Source: Segniliparus rugosus ATCC BAA-974 (GTDB lineage Bacteria > Actinomycetota > Actinomycetes > Mycobacteriales > Mycobacteriaceae). From it: DNA of 64,000 nt. Positions 34,699 through 43,539 of this stretch are shown here, in pieces; the stretch's first letter is position 1; the number at the start of each line of letters is the position of its first letter. The position numbers were made by a program, and so were the translations under genes. Below the pieces are notes generated by a model that was not told the origin of the DNA, searched no databases, and worked only from the letters and a program-made list of their open reading frames with translations. The stretch lies in the NCBI RefSeq assembly GCF_000185725.2, contig NZ_KI391954.1:62001-126000 (forward strand). The letters run 5' to 3'.

Positions 34699-35556
34699 AT
34701 GGGCGCCACTGACACCACGAAGAGCGCGCGGTCGCACGCGCGGGCCCAAGCCGGGCAGGTCGCAGAGGCGATGCCGATGATCCCGGCGAGCGAGAGCCCG
34801 TGGACCCCGGACGGGGTCGAGCCCAGGTCGATGACCTGGGCGGAGACCGTGCCCGGCGGCGGATACACCGCGAAAGTCCTCGCGCGGGGCACGCGGCTGC
34901 GGCTGGTCGATCTGACCGGCAGGGGCTGCGCGAGCGTCTTGCTTTACCGGGCGGACGCGCCGTGGGAGCGGCTCAACGCGGCGGACACGCTCAAAGTGCC
35001 CTGGCAGGCGTATCTCGGACTGGGGCATCCGTTGCTCTCCGACCAGGGACGGCTGTTGGCCACGGTCGTGGCGGACTCGTCGGGGCGGCACGACGCGTTC
35101 TGCGGCGTCTCCACCCTGGCTGGGAACAAGGCGAAATACGGCGCGGGCGAAGCCTGGTCGGCGAGCCCGGCGGGCCGGGAGCTGCTGCTCGTCGCGGCGG
35201 CCAAGCAGGGGCTTGAGCCTCGCGATGTCGCGCCTTGCGTCTCGTTCTTCCACGGGGTCGCCGTGGAAGAGGACGGCTCGCTGCGCAGCACGGGCACGGC
35301 GGGGCCGGGAGCCTGCGTCGACCTGCTCCTGCACTTGCCGGTGATCGTGCTGCTGGCCACCGCCGCCCATCCGCTCGACCCGTCGCCGGAGCATCGGCCC
35401 GGCCCGGTCCGGGCGCTGGCCTGGGACGCGTGGGAGGAGCTGAACACGGCATGGAACGAGGAGCCGGAGTACCTCCGCGCCGTTGAGAACACCGAAGACG
35501 CGTGGACCGCCGCGCATCCGCGCGAGCCGCGCCCGACCGAGAGGACCCGAGCATGA
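34699..35556 (+). CDS. DUF1989 protein, urea carboxylase-associated 1 (CgdB/CgdA-like)
   Basis: 285 aa. DUF1989 features: GTRLRLVDLTGRGCASVLLY, NAADTLKVPWQAYLG, LATVVADSSGRHDAFCG. Such paired DUF1989 proteins were reassigned as the two subunits of carboxyguanidine deiminase in guanidine degradation. Coupled by ATGA to its partner. Which subunit it is I cannot decide from sequence alone. Confidence 0.8.
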   Translation: MGATDTTKSARSHARAQAGQVAEAMPMIPASESPWTPDGVEPRSMTWAETVPGGGYTAKVLARGTRLRLVDLTGRGCASVLLYRADAPWERLNAADTLKVPWQAYLGLGHPLLSDQGRLLATVVADSSGRHDAFCGVSTLAGNKAKYGAGEAWSASPAGRELLLVAAAKQGLEPRDVAPCVSFFHGVAVEEDGSLRSTGTAGPGACVDLLLHLPVIVLLATAAHPLDPSPEHRPGPVRALAWDAWEELNTAWNEEPEYLRAVENTEDAWTAAHPREPRPTERTRA

Positions 35557-36212
35557 CTGTCACCGCTTTCTCCAGCCAGGCTGTCGCCGACCAAACCGCC
35601 GCCGGGGGCGGCGAGGTCGTGCTCGACGAGACCGTGCCGGCCCGAGCCCCGTGGAGCGCCGTCGTCGCGGCGGGCGACGTGCTCACCATCGTGGATCTGT
35701 GCGGCAACCAGGCTGTGGACACGTTGCTCTACGGGGCGCGCGACCACGCGGTCCGCTACAACGCCCAAGTCACGGTGGCCAGCCAAGGCGGCCTCTTCCT
35801 CACCGCTGGCAGTGTGTTGCGGGCGGACGACGGCCAAGCGCTGATGACGATCGTGCTCGACGAGGTCGGCGGGCACGACACCATCGGCGGAGCCTGCTCC
35901 CGCGAGTCCAACACGCTGCGCTACGGGCACCACACCAAGCATCAGCACGCCTGCGTGGAGAACTTCCTGCGCGAGGGTGCTCGGCACGGGCTCGGCAAGC
36001 GGGATCTCGTGCCGAACATCAACTTCTATATGAACGTCCCGGTGGACCAAGACGGCGTGCTCGGCATCGTGGACGGGCGCTCCGCGCCGGGGAAGCGGGT
36101 CTCGCTGCGCGCGGAGCAGGACGTTTTAGTGCTGGTCTCGAACTGCCCGCAGATCAACAACCCCTGCAACGGGTTCGACCCGACGCCGGTCCGGATGGTG
36201 GTGACCCGATGA
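35553..36212 (+). CDS. DUF1989 protein, urea carboxylase-associated 2 (CgdA/CgdB-like)
   Basis: 219 aa, starting in the ATGA overlap. VLTIVDLCGNQAVDTLLYGA, HDTIGGACSRESNTLRYG and VPNINFYMNVPVDQDG are DUF1989 hallmarks, with conserved Cys/His residues probably binding metal. Second half of the putative deiminase. Overlaps the next gene by ATGA. Confidence 0.82.
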   Translation: MTVTAFSSQAVADQTAAGGGEVVLDETVPARAPWSAVVAAGDVLTIVDLCGNQAVDTLLYGARDHAVRYNAQVTVASQGGLFLTAGSVLRADDGQALMTIVLDEVGGHDTIGGACSRESNTLRYGHHTKHQHACVENFLREGARHGLGKRDLVPNINFYMNVPVDQDGVLGIVDGRSAPGKRVSLRAEQDVLVLVSNCPQINNPCNGFDPTPVRMVVTR

Positions 36213-38269
36213 CCGCCGCGCTCGTCACGACTGAGGCCCGGCAGGCGGTCCGAACGGTCGCGCCGACCACCATGGCTGTGCGCCAGCCTGGCATGCTGAC
36301 TGCGGTGCAGGACTGGCCGGGACGGGTCGGGCATTGGCAGGTCGGCGTGCCGCCGAGCGGCCCAATGGACGACCTCTCGTTCCGCCTCGGCAACCGGGTG
36401 CTCGGCAACCCGGAAGGCGCGCCCGGCCTGGAATCGGTCGCTTCGGGCCCCAGCGTGGTGTTCTCCGCTGCGACGGTGGTGTGCGTGACCGGCGCGCCCG
36501 CCGAGGTGACCGTGGACGGGCGGGCGGCGCGGCAGTGGGAGGCGGTGCGCGTGCCTGCGGGAGCGGTGCTTTCCATCGGCCGCGCCACCGGGCCGGGCCT
36601 GCGGGTCTACTTGCTCGTCGCGGGCGGGCTGGACGTGCCCGTGTTCCTCGGCAGCGCCGCGACGTTCACGCTCGGGCGCTTCGGCGGGCATCACGGACGG
36701 TTCCTCGCGGTGGGCGACGAGTTGCGGGTCGGCCCGCCGCCCTCGGCCGAGGGGCAGGTTCTGCCGGACGGGCTGGTCCCCGCGATGACCAGCTCCTGGG
36801 ATCTGGCGGTGACCGAAGGGCCGCACGGAGCGCCGGAGTTCTTCACCCGCGCCGACATGGAGCAGCTGTTCGCGACCCGCTACGAGGTGCATTTCAACTC
36901 CGACCGCACCGGGGTGCGGCTGATCGGCCCGAAGCCGAGGTGGGCGCGCGTGGACGGCGGCGAGGCGGGGCTGCACCCGTCGAACATCCACGACACGCCC
37001 TACATGGTGGGCGCGCTGGACTTCACCGGGGACACGCCGATCCTGCTCGGGCCGGACGGGCCGAGCCTTGGCGGCTTCGTCTGCCCGGTGACCGTCGCCG
37101 CCGCAGACCGGTGGAAGCTCGGCCAGCTCAAGGCGGGGGACACGGTGCGCTTCGTGCCGGTCCGGGCCAGGCAGGTCGCCTCGCCGCGTTCGCTCGGCCC
37201 GACGCGCCGAGGCAATTGGTCGGCGGTGTTCTCCGCGCGGGGCGACGGGGACGACGGGGTGCTGGCCCGCCGCGCGGGGCAGGGCGGGAGCCCCGAGGTC
37301 ACCTACCGGCGCAGCGGCGAGCGCGCGGTGCTGGTCGAGTACGGGCCGATGCTGCTGGATTTGGCGTTGCGCGCGCGGGTCCACGCCCTGCACCAGCGGC
37401 TGCTGTCGGCCGGGCCGCCCGGGCTGGTCGAGCTCGTTCCCGGCATCAGGTCGTTGCAGATCCAGGTGGACCCGGAAGAGCTTCCCGTGCCGACGTTGCT
37501 GGCGCGGCTCGCCGAGCTGGAGGACGACCTTGCCGATTCGGGCGGCATGGTGCTGCCGAGCCGGACGGTGTCGCTGCCGCTGTCCTGGGACGATCCCTCC
37601 GCGCGGGAGGCGATGGAGCGCTACCGGCACGGTGTCCGCGCCGAAGCCCCGTGGTTGCCGTGGAATATCGAGTTCATCCGGCGGATCAACGGGCTCGGGT
37701 CGGTCGAGGACGTGCGCGAGACCCTGTTCGAAGCCTCGTACCTGGTGCTCGGGCTCGGCGACGTGTACTTGGGCGCGCCGGTCGCCACCCCGACCGATCC
37801 GCGCCACCGCTTGGTGACCACCAAGTACAACCCGGCCCGCACCTGGACCCCGGAGAATGCCGTCGGCATCGGCGGTGCGTACCTCTGCGTCTACGGCATG
37901 GAGGGGCCTGGCGGCTATCAGCTGGTGGGGCGGACCGTCCAGATGTGGAACCACCGGCATCCCGAGCCGGCCGGGCAGTTCGAGCCGGAGGCTCCGTGGC
38001 TGTTGCGGTTCTTCGACCGGATCAGCTGGTACCCGGTCTCCGCCGAGGAGCTGGCGGATCTGCGCGCGGACCTCGCGGCGGGCCGGGGCGACGGCGGCGT
38101 GCGGATCGCCGATGGCCGTTTCTCGCTCGCCGAGCACCAGCGGTTCCTGGACGAGCACGCGGAGTCCATCGCGGCGTTCCAGCTCCGACAGCGCGCCGCG
38201 TTCGCCGAGGAGCGCGAGGCGTGGTCGGCAGCGGGGGAGTTCGCCAGGGACGGGCAGGCGCGAGCCTGA
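36209..38269 (+). CDS. Urea/guanidine carboxylase carboxyltransferase core (AHS2-AHS1), lacking biotin domains
   Basis: 686 aa. Residues ~20-330 are the AHS2/KipA domain (VQDWPGRVGHWQVGVPPSGPMDD) and ~345-600 the AHS1/KipI domain (PWLPWNIEFIRRINGLGS, YLVLGLGDVYLGAPVATP, then TPENAVGIGGAYLCVYGMEG). These blocks match the middle of urea amidolyase/urea carboxylase closely. The ~450-aa biotin carboxylase head and the ~80-aa biotinyl carrier tail of full-length enzymes are missing; the protein ends in ERE...WSAAGEFARD. No biotin carboxylase or allophanate hydrolase lies nearby, so it must borrow them or has another role. Confidence 0.88.
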   Translation: MTAALVTTEARQAVRTVAPTTMAVRQPGMLTAVQDWPGRVGHWQVGVPPSGPMDDLSFRLGNRVLGNPEGAPGLESVASGPSVVFSAATVVCVTGAPAEVTVDGRAARQWEAVRVPAGAVLSIGRATGPGLRVYLLVAGGLDVPVFLGSAATFTLGRFGGHHGRFLAVGDELRVGPPPSAEGQVLPDGLVPAMTSSWDLAVTEGPHGAPEFFTRADMEQLFATRYEVHFNSDRTGVRLIGPKPRWARVDGGEAGLHPSNIHDTPYMVGALDFTGDTPILLGPDGPSLGGFVCPVTVAAADRWKLGQLKAGDTVRFVPVRARQVASPRSLGPTRRGNWSAVFSARGDGDDGVLARRAGQGGSPEVTYRRSGERAVLVEYGPMLLDLALRARVHALHQRLLSAGPPGLVELVPGIRSLQIQVDPEELPVPTLLARLAELEDDLADSGGMVLPSRTVSLPLSWDDPSAREAMERYRHGVRAEAPWLPWNIEFIRRINGLGSVEDVRETLFEASYLVLGLGDVYLGAPVATPTDPRHRLVTTKYNPARTWTPENAVGIGGAYLCVYGMEGPGGYQLVGRTVQMWNHRHPEPAGQFEPEAPWLLRFFDRISWYPVSAEELADLRADLAAGRGDGGVRIADGRFSLAEHQRFLDEHAESIAAFQLRQRAAFAEEREAWSAAGEFARDGQARA

Positions 38270-38307
38270 TCCCCGACCGCGCCCGCGACGACAGGCGCTC
38301 TACGCTG

Positions 38308-38976
38308 ATGCGCATGGGCACCACCGGCAGGCCGAGGTTGGCCGCGTCGCTCCGACACGGCGACACCGCTCGCGACGAGATCTTGGACGCGGCGGCGGAG
38401 CTGTTCACGACGGAGGGCTACGCCAGCGTGTCGACCCGGAAGATCGCCGAGTCCGCAGGATTCCGCCAGGCTTCGCTGTATCATTATTTCGGCTCGAAAG
38501 AGGATATTTTGACGGCCTTGCTCGGCCAGACCGTCGATGTCGCGCTGGCGTTGGCGGAGCGGCTGAAGGACGGCAGGGAGTCGGCTGCGGTCCGGTTGTA
38601 CGCGTTGGCGCTCAGCGACAGCGAGCAATTGATCACCAGCAGATGGAACCTCGGCGCGCTCTACCTCCTGCCCGAGGTCCGCGCCGAACGGTTCGTCGCG
38701 TTCCAGGAGAAACGGACCGCGCTGCGCGGCTGCTACGAACAGCTCGCCAGCGCGGTGGCCGCCGAGCACGGAGCCCCGACGGGCATGCGCCGGCTTCCGT
38801 TCCGGCTCGTGGAGTCGGTGATCATCGAGAGGGCCGAGTTCGCGGGCGCGCCCGGCTCGGGGGCCTCGCCGGAGCTGATCGCGGAGGCGGCGTTGCGCAT
38901 GCTGGGCTGCGCGGACGGGCTCGAGGCGATCCGAGGGCAGGCGTTGGCGTTGCTCGACGCGCCGCCGCGGGGGTGA
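38308..38976 (+). CDS. TetR-family regulator
   Basis: 222 aa from ATG 38308 (ATG 38314 also possible; no strong ribosome binding site). N-terminal HTH: ARDEILDAAAELFTTEGYASV, STRKIAESAGFRQASLYHYF, SKEDILTALL. The C-terminal ligand domain is unassigned. Last gene of the permease/DUF1989 operon and the best candidate to bind the two TTTCTGTC-N4-GAYAGAAA operators at 32.9-33.05 kb. Confidence 0.9.
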   Translation: MRMGTTGRPRLAASLRHGDTARDEILDAAAELFTTEGYASVSTRKIAESAGFRQASLYHYFGSKEDILTALLGQTVDVALALAERLKDGRESAAVRLYALALSDSEQLITSRWNLGALYLLPEVRAERFVAFQEKRTALRGCYEQLASAVAAEHGAPTGMRRLPFRLVESVIIERAEFAGAPGSGASPELIAEAALRMLGCADGLEAIRGQALALLDAPPRG

Positions 38977-38986
38977 GCCCCGGCCC

Positions 38987-40216
38987 TTACGGGCTCTCGC
39001 TCTTCGCCTTCTCGCGAACGGTGAGCACCAAGGCGAACCCGAGCACCATCAGAACGCCAACGTACACCACAAGGCCTTCCCAATGGTGGGAGGCGAACAC
39101 CCTGCTGCCGATCAAACCTGTGACCGCGCTCCCGCCGTAGAACGAAGCCATGTAGAGCGTGGCCGCCTGCGCCCTGCCTTTGTCGACGAGCTTCGCGATC
39201 AAACCGGTCAAGCACGTGTGTCCGGCGAACCCGCCGCCTGTGATGAGGATCGTCCCGAGGACGATGGCCCCCACGGCGGGCGGGAACAGCAGCAGGACCC
39301 CGGCGAACATCACGGCGACGGCGACAAGGAGAGTGCGCCGGACTCCGGCTTTCGCCACCATCGATCCGGCCAGCCGCGACGAGAACACGCCGACCAGGTT
39401 CACGAAGAAGAAGGCGGCGTACACCTTCGGCGACATGTCGAACGGCGGCGACTCCATATGGAACGGCAGGCTGTTGTACACCGACACGTACGCCCCCATG
39501 AGGCAGAAGACGAGCAAGAACACGACGATCAGCCGAGGGTCGGCGAGGTGCGAGAGGAACATCCTGGCCTCTTTGGCGTACGACACCGCGCTCGGCACGA
39601 AGGACCGCGAGTGCGGGAGCAGGGCGATGGAGAGCGCGGCGCAGACGATCATGAGCGCCGTCATCGCGCCGAGCGCCCACCGCCACGAGCCCGTCTCCGC
39701 GGCGACCCACGTGGGCAGCACTCGGCCCACCAGCCCGCTGGCCGCCCCGCCCGCCACGTACACGCCGGTAGCAGGCATGATCGCGTTGGAGTCGAACTCT
39801 TCGCTCACGTACGCCATGGCGACTGCGGGGATGCCCGCGAGCAGGAAGCCCTGCAACCCTTCCAGGACCAAAAGCTCGGTGAACGTGCCGCAGAACGGCA
39901 TGAACGCGCCGACCAGCACCGCGAGCACCGCCGAGACCAGCATCATGTTCCGCCTGCCCCTGCGCTCGGACAACAGGCTGGCGGGGATCATCCCGACCGC
40001 CAGGCCGCTGGTCGTGACGAGGACCGTGAGCTGGCTGTCCCCGGCGCTGACCCCGAGCCCCTCCGCGATCTGCGGCAGGACCCCTTGGGTGCAGTACAGC
40101 TCGGCGAACGGGACTGCGGAGATGAAGAACAGGCCGATTGTGGCCAGGCGGAACTCACGGGTCTTCGTTTGGATTTTCATTTCGTCGGAACTGCGTTCCG
40201 GCGTGACTACGGACAT
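38987..40216 (-). CDS. MFS transporter
   Basis: 409 aa, 12 predicted helices. Between helices 2 and 3 SLLSERRGRRNMMLVSAV matches the MFS signature loop. FFISAVPFAELYCTQGVLP at the start resembles the YnfM/AraJ-type (DHA1) exporters. Convergent with the TetR gene, 10 bp apart. Substrate unknown. Confidence 0.88.
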   Translation of the reverse strand: MSVVTPERSSDEMKIQTKTREFRLATIGLFFISAVPFAELYCTQGVLPQIAEGLGVSAGDSQLTVLVTTSGLAVGMIPASLLSERRGRRNMMLVSAVLAVLVGAFMPFCGTFTELLVLEGLQGFLLAGIPAVAMAYVSEEFDSNAIMPATGVYVAGGAASGLVGRVLPTWVAAETGSWRWALGAMTALMIVCAALSIALLPHSRSFVPSAVSYAKEARMFLSHLADPRLIVVFLLVFCLMGAYVSVYNSLPFHMESPPFDMSPKVYAAFFFVNLVGVFSSRLAGSMVAKAGVRRTLLVAVAVMFAGVLLLFPPAVGAIVLGTILITGGGFAGHTCLTGLIAKLVDKGRAQAATLYMASFYGGSAVTGLIGSRVFASHHWEGLVVYVGVLMVLGFALVLTVREKAKSESP

Positions 40217-40301
40217 GGTCCCACTCCTTTCGCTTTCGTTTGCCCGCTGGCAGCGGCAGGGCGCCTCGCAGGACAGCGCGAGCCGGCGCGCCGGAAGCCG
40301 T

Positions 40302-40871
40302 TTACACCGGGTGCAGCTCGGTCATGATGTTGGACTGGATCCGGAAGCCGTGCGGCCCGCCTGGGATGAGCGTCCAGATCTGGCTGTCCGAATACGTGTA
40401 GTGCTCGCCGGTCTTCGCGTCGTCGGCGTTCCAGATGATGGTCACGTGGACGACGGGGCGCTCGGCGGACCCGCTGACCTCAAGGGAGACGACGTCGTAG
40501 CTCTGGTTGATGTGGTGCTCGACGTCCGCGTCGCGCAGCCGCTGGAAGCCCGCCCGGTCGCAAGCGGTGTGCCTGCTCGGGTCGTTCGGGTTGAAGAAGG
40601 AGATGACCGGCTTGTCCGTGGAGTAGAAGGTGAGCATCTCGTCCAGCGGCTCGGCGTTGCGCAGCGCGAGGAACCAGTCGCGCACGAAATCGCGGATTTC
40701 GGGCGTGAGGAGTTCGGGATTCGGCTCGGAGTCCTCCGGGAACTCGACGGGGCACGTGGCGGCGTCGGCCTTCGGGGCGAGACGGGCCGGGGTCGGCGAC
40801 GGCGGGGAGCCTCCGTCGAGGAACAGCGAGAAAACGCCGATGGCAAACGCGGATGCAATGGATCTCATCAT
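40302..40871 (-). CDS. Secreted NTF2-like (SnoaL/DUF) protein
   Basis: 189 aa from ATG 40871 (AAAGG ~12 bp upstream; ATG 40910 is in frame but has no ribosome binding site). Signal-like N-terminus MMRSIASAFAIGVFSLFLDG. The rest has the cone fold of NTF2 proteins: DFVRDWFLALRNAEPLDEML, HINQSYDVVSLEV, YTYSDSQIWTLIP. It could be a small exported enzyme or carrier. Divergent in orientation from no neighbour; between the MFS and monooxygenase genes on the same strand. Confidence 0.6.
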   Translation of the reverse strand: MMRSIASAFAIGVFSLFLDGGSPPSPTPARLAPKADAATCPVEFPEDSEPNPELLTPEIRDFVRDWFLALRNAEPLDEMLTFYSTDKPVISFFNPNDPSRHTACDRAGFQRLRDADVEHHINQSYDVVSLEVSGSAERPVVHVTIIWNADDAKTGEHYTYSDSQIWTLIPGGPHGFRIQSNIMTELHPV

Positions 40872-40968
40872 TGTTGTGGGGGAGCCTTTCAGGATTGCTG
40901 TGCTTGACATGGGTGGGGCACGGATGGTTCGTCGCCGCGCTCGACGGCAGCTAAGGCGCAGGTTTCGG

Positions 40969-42549
40969 TCAACGCGAGCCCGCGATCACGAGCGGTTCTT
41001 GGGGGATCGGCAGGGCGCGCGCCACGGCCTCGGAGTCTGCGCCGGGGCGGCCGTCGTATTGCAGAGGCAAAACGGCGTGCACATGGCCGTCCGGGCGGGC
41101 CACCAATGCCACCGGCTGCTTGCCGAGCTTGGACTCGAGCTCTCCTAGCGGGCGGCCCGCAAGGTCGACAACGTGCGCCTGAGCCTCGGACAGCCTCGGG
41201 GCGAGATCGTCGACCAGCTTCTTCCACGTCGCGAAGTGGTACGCCTCGCCCGGCCACAGCAACACCGTGAACTTGTCGATGGAGAGCGTCGGCTCGACCT
41301 GCGTCTGCCGCCACCCCAAGGGCAGCCGTTCCCCCTCGGTCCAGGCGCGCTTGTCGGGCTTGGGCCCGTAGTGCGTGTCCAGCTGCGTGAGCTTCGGGGC
41401 GAAATGCTTGGTCAGCAGTCCCGTCGCGGTCAGCGCGCGGTAGACGGTGTCGCGCGCGAAGATTTCAGCCGGTTTCGAGTACAAGCTCACTTTGGCCATT
41501 TTCATGGTCGTCCTCGTGACCTCTTCCACCGAGGAGCGGCGCTCTTGGTCATAGGAGTCCAGGATGTCCGGGGAGAAACGCCCCCGGATGACCCCGGCCA
41601 ATTTCCAGCCGAGGTTCACCGCGTCTTGGATCCCGACGTTCATCGCCTGCGCCCCGGAGGGGCTCATCGCGTGCGCGGCGTCGCCGATCAGGAACGCCCG
41701 GCCCTTCCGGTACACATCGGCGCCGCGCACGCTGGCGTGGAAGACTCCGGCGAACCGCATTGCGCCGAGCCGCCTGTGCCCTGGGACGCGCTCGCTCAAA
41801 AGCCGCTCGAAGAATTCTCGGTCGGGGCTGTCTTTCTCCTCGTCGAACCAGTCCGGAACGCTCGCCGCGACCCGGAAGACCCCGTCGCCGAGCGGCGATA
41901 TGGCCATGCTCCCCGACTTCGTCAGGAAGTACGCCGCCTCGCACGTCGTCGTCTCGCCGAGCACTTCCGCGTCGGTGATCGCGAGCTGCTTGGGCATCAC
42001 GAACCCTTCGAAGCCCACCCCGATGGCTTCGCGCACGGCGCTCCCGTATCCGTCGGCCCCGACGACCCAGTCGAACGTGGAGGGCAGCGAGGCGGCTTCC
42101 GAACCGCGCAGCTCCACCTCGAACCCGGACTCGGTCTCCTTGCCCGAGACGAATTCCAGGTCGTAGTGGACCTTGCCGCCGAGGCGGTTGAAATTCTCCT
42201 CGAGGAGCTGCTCTGTCCGCCATTGCGGGATCGTGATCCCGAACGGGTAGGCGACTCCCCGCAGCCCGGTGAACTTGATGATCCCGATTCGTTTCCGGTT
42301 CGAGTAGTAATTCATCTGGTTGACGTAGTGCCCGTGCTGGACCATCGACTCCGCCGCGCCGATCCTGTCGAGCAGTTCGAGGATCCTCGGCCAGAGGACG
42401 ACCGCCCTCGAATGCGGGCTCTCGCGCTTGAGCTTCGAGATCACCCAGACGTCTTGGATTCCTTGCCGCAGCAGCTCGGACCCTAAGACCAAGCCGCTCG
42501 GCCCGGCCCCGACGACCAGCACTCTCGATTGCGATCCGTTATCGGGCAT
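40969..42549 (-). CDS. FAD-dependent aromatic-type monooxygenase
   Basis: 526 aa. FAD-binding motif VLVVGAGPSGLVLGSELL at the N-terminus, DG motif WVVGADGYGSAVRE near 180, and GD motif RAFLIGDAAHAMSPSGAQAM near 300. The C-terminal ~140 residues form a thioredoxin-like tail (LDGR-like, here VVDLAGRPLGELE). Family: PheA/TetX-type group A hydroxylases, NAD(P)H-dependent. It probably tailors the product of the AvrD/KAS III cluster upstream on the same strand. Confidence 0.88.
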   Translation of the reverse strand: MPDNGSQSRVLVVGAGPSGLVLGSELLRQGIQDVWVISKLKRESPHSRAVVLWPRILELLDRIGAAESMVQHGHYVNQMNYYSNRKRIGIIKFTGLRGVAYPFGITIPQWRTEQLLEENFNRLGGKVHYDLEFVSGKETESGFEVELRGSEAASLPSTFDWVVGADGYGSAVREAIGVGFEGFVMPKQLAITDAEVLGETTTCEAAYFLTKSGSMAISPLGDGVFRVAASVPDWFDEEKDSPDREFFERLLSERVPGHRRLGAMRFAGVFHASVRGADVYRKGRAFLIGDAAHAMSPSGAQAMNVGIQDAVNLGWKLAGVIRGRFSPDILDSYDQERRSSVEEVTRTTMKMAKVSLYSKPAEIFARDTVYRALTATGLLTKHFAPKLTQLDTHYGPKPDKRAWTEGERLPLGWRQTQVEPTLSIDKFTVLLWPGEAYHFATWKKLVDDLAPRLSEAQAHVVDLAGRPLGELESKLGKQPVALVARPDGHVHAVLPLQYDGRPGADSEAVARALPIPQEPLVIAGSR

Positions 42550-42618
42550 CAGCGCCCACCTCCGTCAATGTTGCAGTCATAACCGGATATCCGATGCTCC
42601 GGACGGCTCTTGTCATTC

Positions 42619-43290
42619 TCATTTCACGAGCGCCTGAAGTGCTCTGCCGCTTGGCGACGGCCATGCTCTCTCGCATTCGTCCAGAGCCACGTCGAAGTGG
42701 CAGACGCCCAACGACATCCCTCCGCTCTCCGCTTCCTCGGCGAAGAGCGAGAACGCTCGGCCATTGCCGAGCAGCATGCCGGGGCGCTGCGCGGGCAGGA
42801 GCTGCCGGACGGCCACGTCGAGGAGCCCGCCATGCGCCACGATGAGCACGAGGCGGTCCTGATCGCCCGATCCGGCCGCTCGGAACACGCGGTCGAGCCC
42901 GGCGAGGAATCTCGCGAACACCGCTCTGCGCGTCTCGCCGCCCTCGGGGGCGTAGTCCATGTCCGTCAACAGCTTCTGGACGCCCTCGGGATGCTCTTGC
43001 GCGTACTGGGCCCTGGGGCGCCCGTCGAGCTCGCCGAGGTCCCGCTCGCGGAATTCGGCGATTTCCTCGACGGGCGCGCCCAGTTTCGTCGCGATGATGC
43101 GCGCGGTCTGCGCGGCGCGGACCAAGTCCGAGGAGAACACCTTCGCCCAGCGGCCGGGGGTCAGCGTGGCGGCGGCCGCCTCGGCCTGCTGGACTCCCGT
43201 GTCGTTGAGCGGGATGTCCACCCGGCTCCCTTGGAACTTGCCGAGCCGGTTATTCTCCGTCTCGCCATGGCGCATCAGCACAGCTCGCAA
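42619..43290 (-). CDS. Histidine phosphatase-superfamily protein
   Basis: 223 aa. Catalytic LMRHGETENN (RHGE) at residues 6-10, second Arg/Glu block RERDLGELDG and the second His in IVAHGGLLDVA. Size and motifs match PGM-like small-molecule phosphatases. In this cluster a dephosphorylation step on a sugar phosphate-derived intermediate is plausible, as AvrD-type pathways start from xylulose-type substrates. Confidence 0.9.
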   Translation of the reverse strand: MRAVLMRHGETENNRLGKFQGSRVDIPLNDTGVQQAEAAAATLTPGRWAKVFSSDLVRAAQTARIIATKLGAPVEEIAEFRERDLGELDGRPRAQYAQEHPEGVQKLLTDMDYAPEGGETRRAVFARFLAGLDRVFRAAGSGDQDRLVLIVAHGGLLDVAVRQLLPAQRPGMLLGNGRAFSLFAEEAESGGMSLGVCHFDVALDECERAWPSPSGRALQALVK

Positions 43291-43296
43291 GGCTCG

Positions 43297-43539
43297 TCAC
43301 GCCACTTTCTCTTCGAGGGAGGCCACCACTGACGAGGCTCCCTCGATGGTCATGTCCTCGGTGAGCAGGCCTTCGGGGATGGAGACGCAGAAACGCCCTT
43401 CGAGCATGACGAGCAGCTCGAGGATGGTCAACGAGTCGATGCCGAGGTCTTCGAAGACGGAGTCCGGGAAAACCTCGTCGTCCGCGAAGCCGTATTTCGT
43501 GGTCAAGGTGTCGATGATGAATGCTGCGATTTTGTTCAT
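43297..43539 (-). CDS. Acyl carrier protein
   Basis: 80 aa, acidic. The phosphopantetheine serine is S36 in DLGIDSLTILELLVML. Overlaps the KAS III stop by ATGA and would carry the beta-ketoacyl chain made by that enzyme. Confidence 0.92.
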   Translation of the reverse strand: MNKIAAFIIDTLTTKYGFADDEVFPDSVFEDLGIDSLTILELLVMLEGRFCVSIPEGLLTEDMTIEGASSVVASLEEKVA

